The notes under the pieces were generated by a model. The model ran no database searches, had not been told where the DNA came from, and saw only the letters and a list, made by a program, of their open reading frames with translations. From assembly GCA_015222065.1 (NCBI GenBank), contig JADFUQ010000121.1, forward strand, positions 1-14,571: DNA of 14,571 nt, read 5' to 3'. Below, piece by piece: positions 14,336 to 14,571 of this stretch; the stretch's first letter is position 1, and each line of letters starts with the position of its first letter. Position numbers and translations under genes: made by a program. Source of the DNA: Bacteroidota bacterium. Its GTDB lineage: Bacteria > Bacteroidota > Bacteroidia > Bacteroidales > VadinHA17.

Positions 14336-14571
14336 ATATATTCTTTATTTTGTAACTATTCAGTGCTTAAATTTTGGAATGGTGTAATTAGAGCCCATCT
14401 ATAAAGTCCGAAAGTTTAAATAAATATTAAAAATCACAAAAAACAAGCACCCCCCGGTCATCCCATGTTAAATATTGCCCGCCCTGTATAATTGCGTTGC
14501 ACCACTTCGTGGATTACACAGGGCAAGCAATTTCACAGGGTAAACTTCCCTACGGGGCAGGCAAAATACAA
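14336..14571. other. Non-coding right end with GC-richer repeat element
   Basis: No reading frame or RNA gene is visible. The first about 105 bp are AT-rich. From about 14448 the composition changes to GC-richer sequence with related words: gggcaagca (14521-14529) and gggcaggca (14555-14563), and cacaggg at 14517-14523 and 14534-14540. This looks like the edge of an intergenic repeat or a non-autonomous element that continues past the window. Confidence 0.5.
14481..14524. repeat. Imperfect palindrome with nested hairpin
   Basis: The arms gccctgtataat (14481-14492) and attacacagggc (14513-14524) pair at 11 of 12 positions. Inside, ccac (14502-14505) and gtgg (14509-14512) form a tight stem with a 3-base loop, stacked on the outer stem; nine bases (14493-14501) bulge on one side. 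No T-run follows, so it is not a standard terminator. It is more GC-rich than its surroundings. Confidence 0.6.

Overview
The window looks like a chromosomal segment of an AT-rich member of the Bacteroidota. It is probably an uncultured or environmental member of the Bacteroidales/Marinilabiliales kind, though the order is an inference. The reasons are the tsaD/tamB divergent pair, a SiaC-like DUF1987 protein, an exbB-exbD-tonB cluster, promoters with the Bacteroidota -7 box TAnnTTTG, and almost no Shine-Dalgarno sequences. There is no rRNA, tRNA, transposase or CRISPR array.

Left part (1-2557): a repeat-rich leader is followed by a small membrane-anchored J-domain protein (265-837). Next come a strong 44-nt hairpin, an unrecognised 175-aa protein (944-1471) and, convergent with it, cysH for an iron-sulfur APS reductase (1491-2207). 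The 350-bp gap upstream of cysH holds promoters for both divergent genes and two kinds of short repeat.

Middle part (2558-6733): a CPBP-family membrane protein overlaps by one base (TAATG) an extended SDR/HSD3B-like enzyme. After another repeat spacer comes a classical SDR, so the three may serve a common lipid or membrane-related task (inference). Two minus-strand genes follow: an orphan SiaC-like regulatory protein and tsaD (t6A tRNA modification).

Right part (6734-14571): divergent from tsaD is a very large TamB-like envelope protein. Its N-terminal membrane anchor is clearly encoded, but no ATG, GTG or TTG precedes it. Then exbB-exbD-tonB form a tight operon with a near-consensus promoter, encoding a proton-driven energy transducer across the envelope. 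A heptamer-phased repeat tract separates tonB from a convergent TauE/SafE-type transporter. The last 236 bp are non-coding and end in a GC-richer palindromic element.

The feature least explained by ordinary annotation is the intergenic DNA. At four or five separate places it is built of degenerate 7-bp units kept in strict register, including eleven in a row after tonB. Longer words are shared between spacers: a 30-bp exact direct repeat and a 21-bp exact inverted repeat. This suggests a genome-wide family of short phased intergenic repeats.
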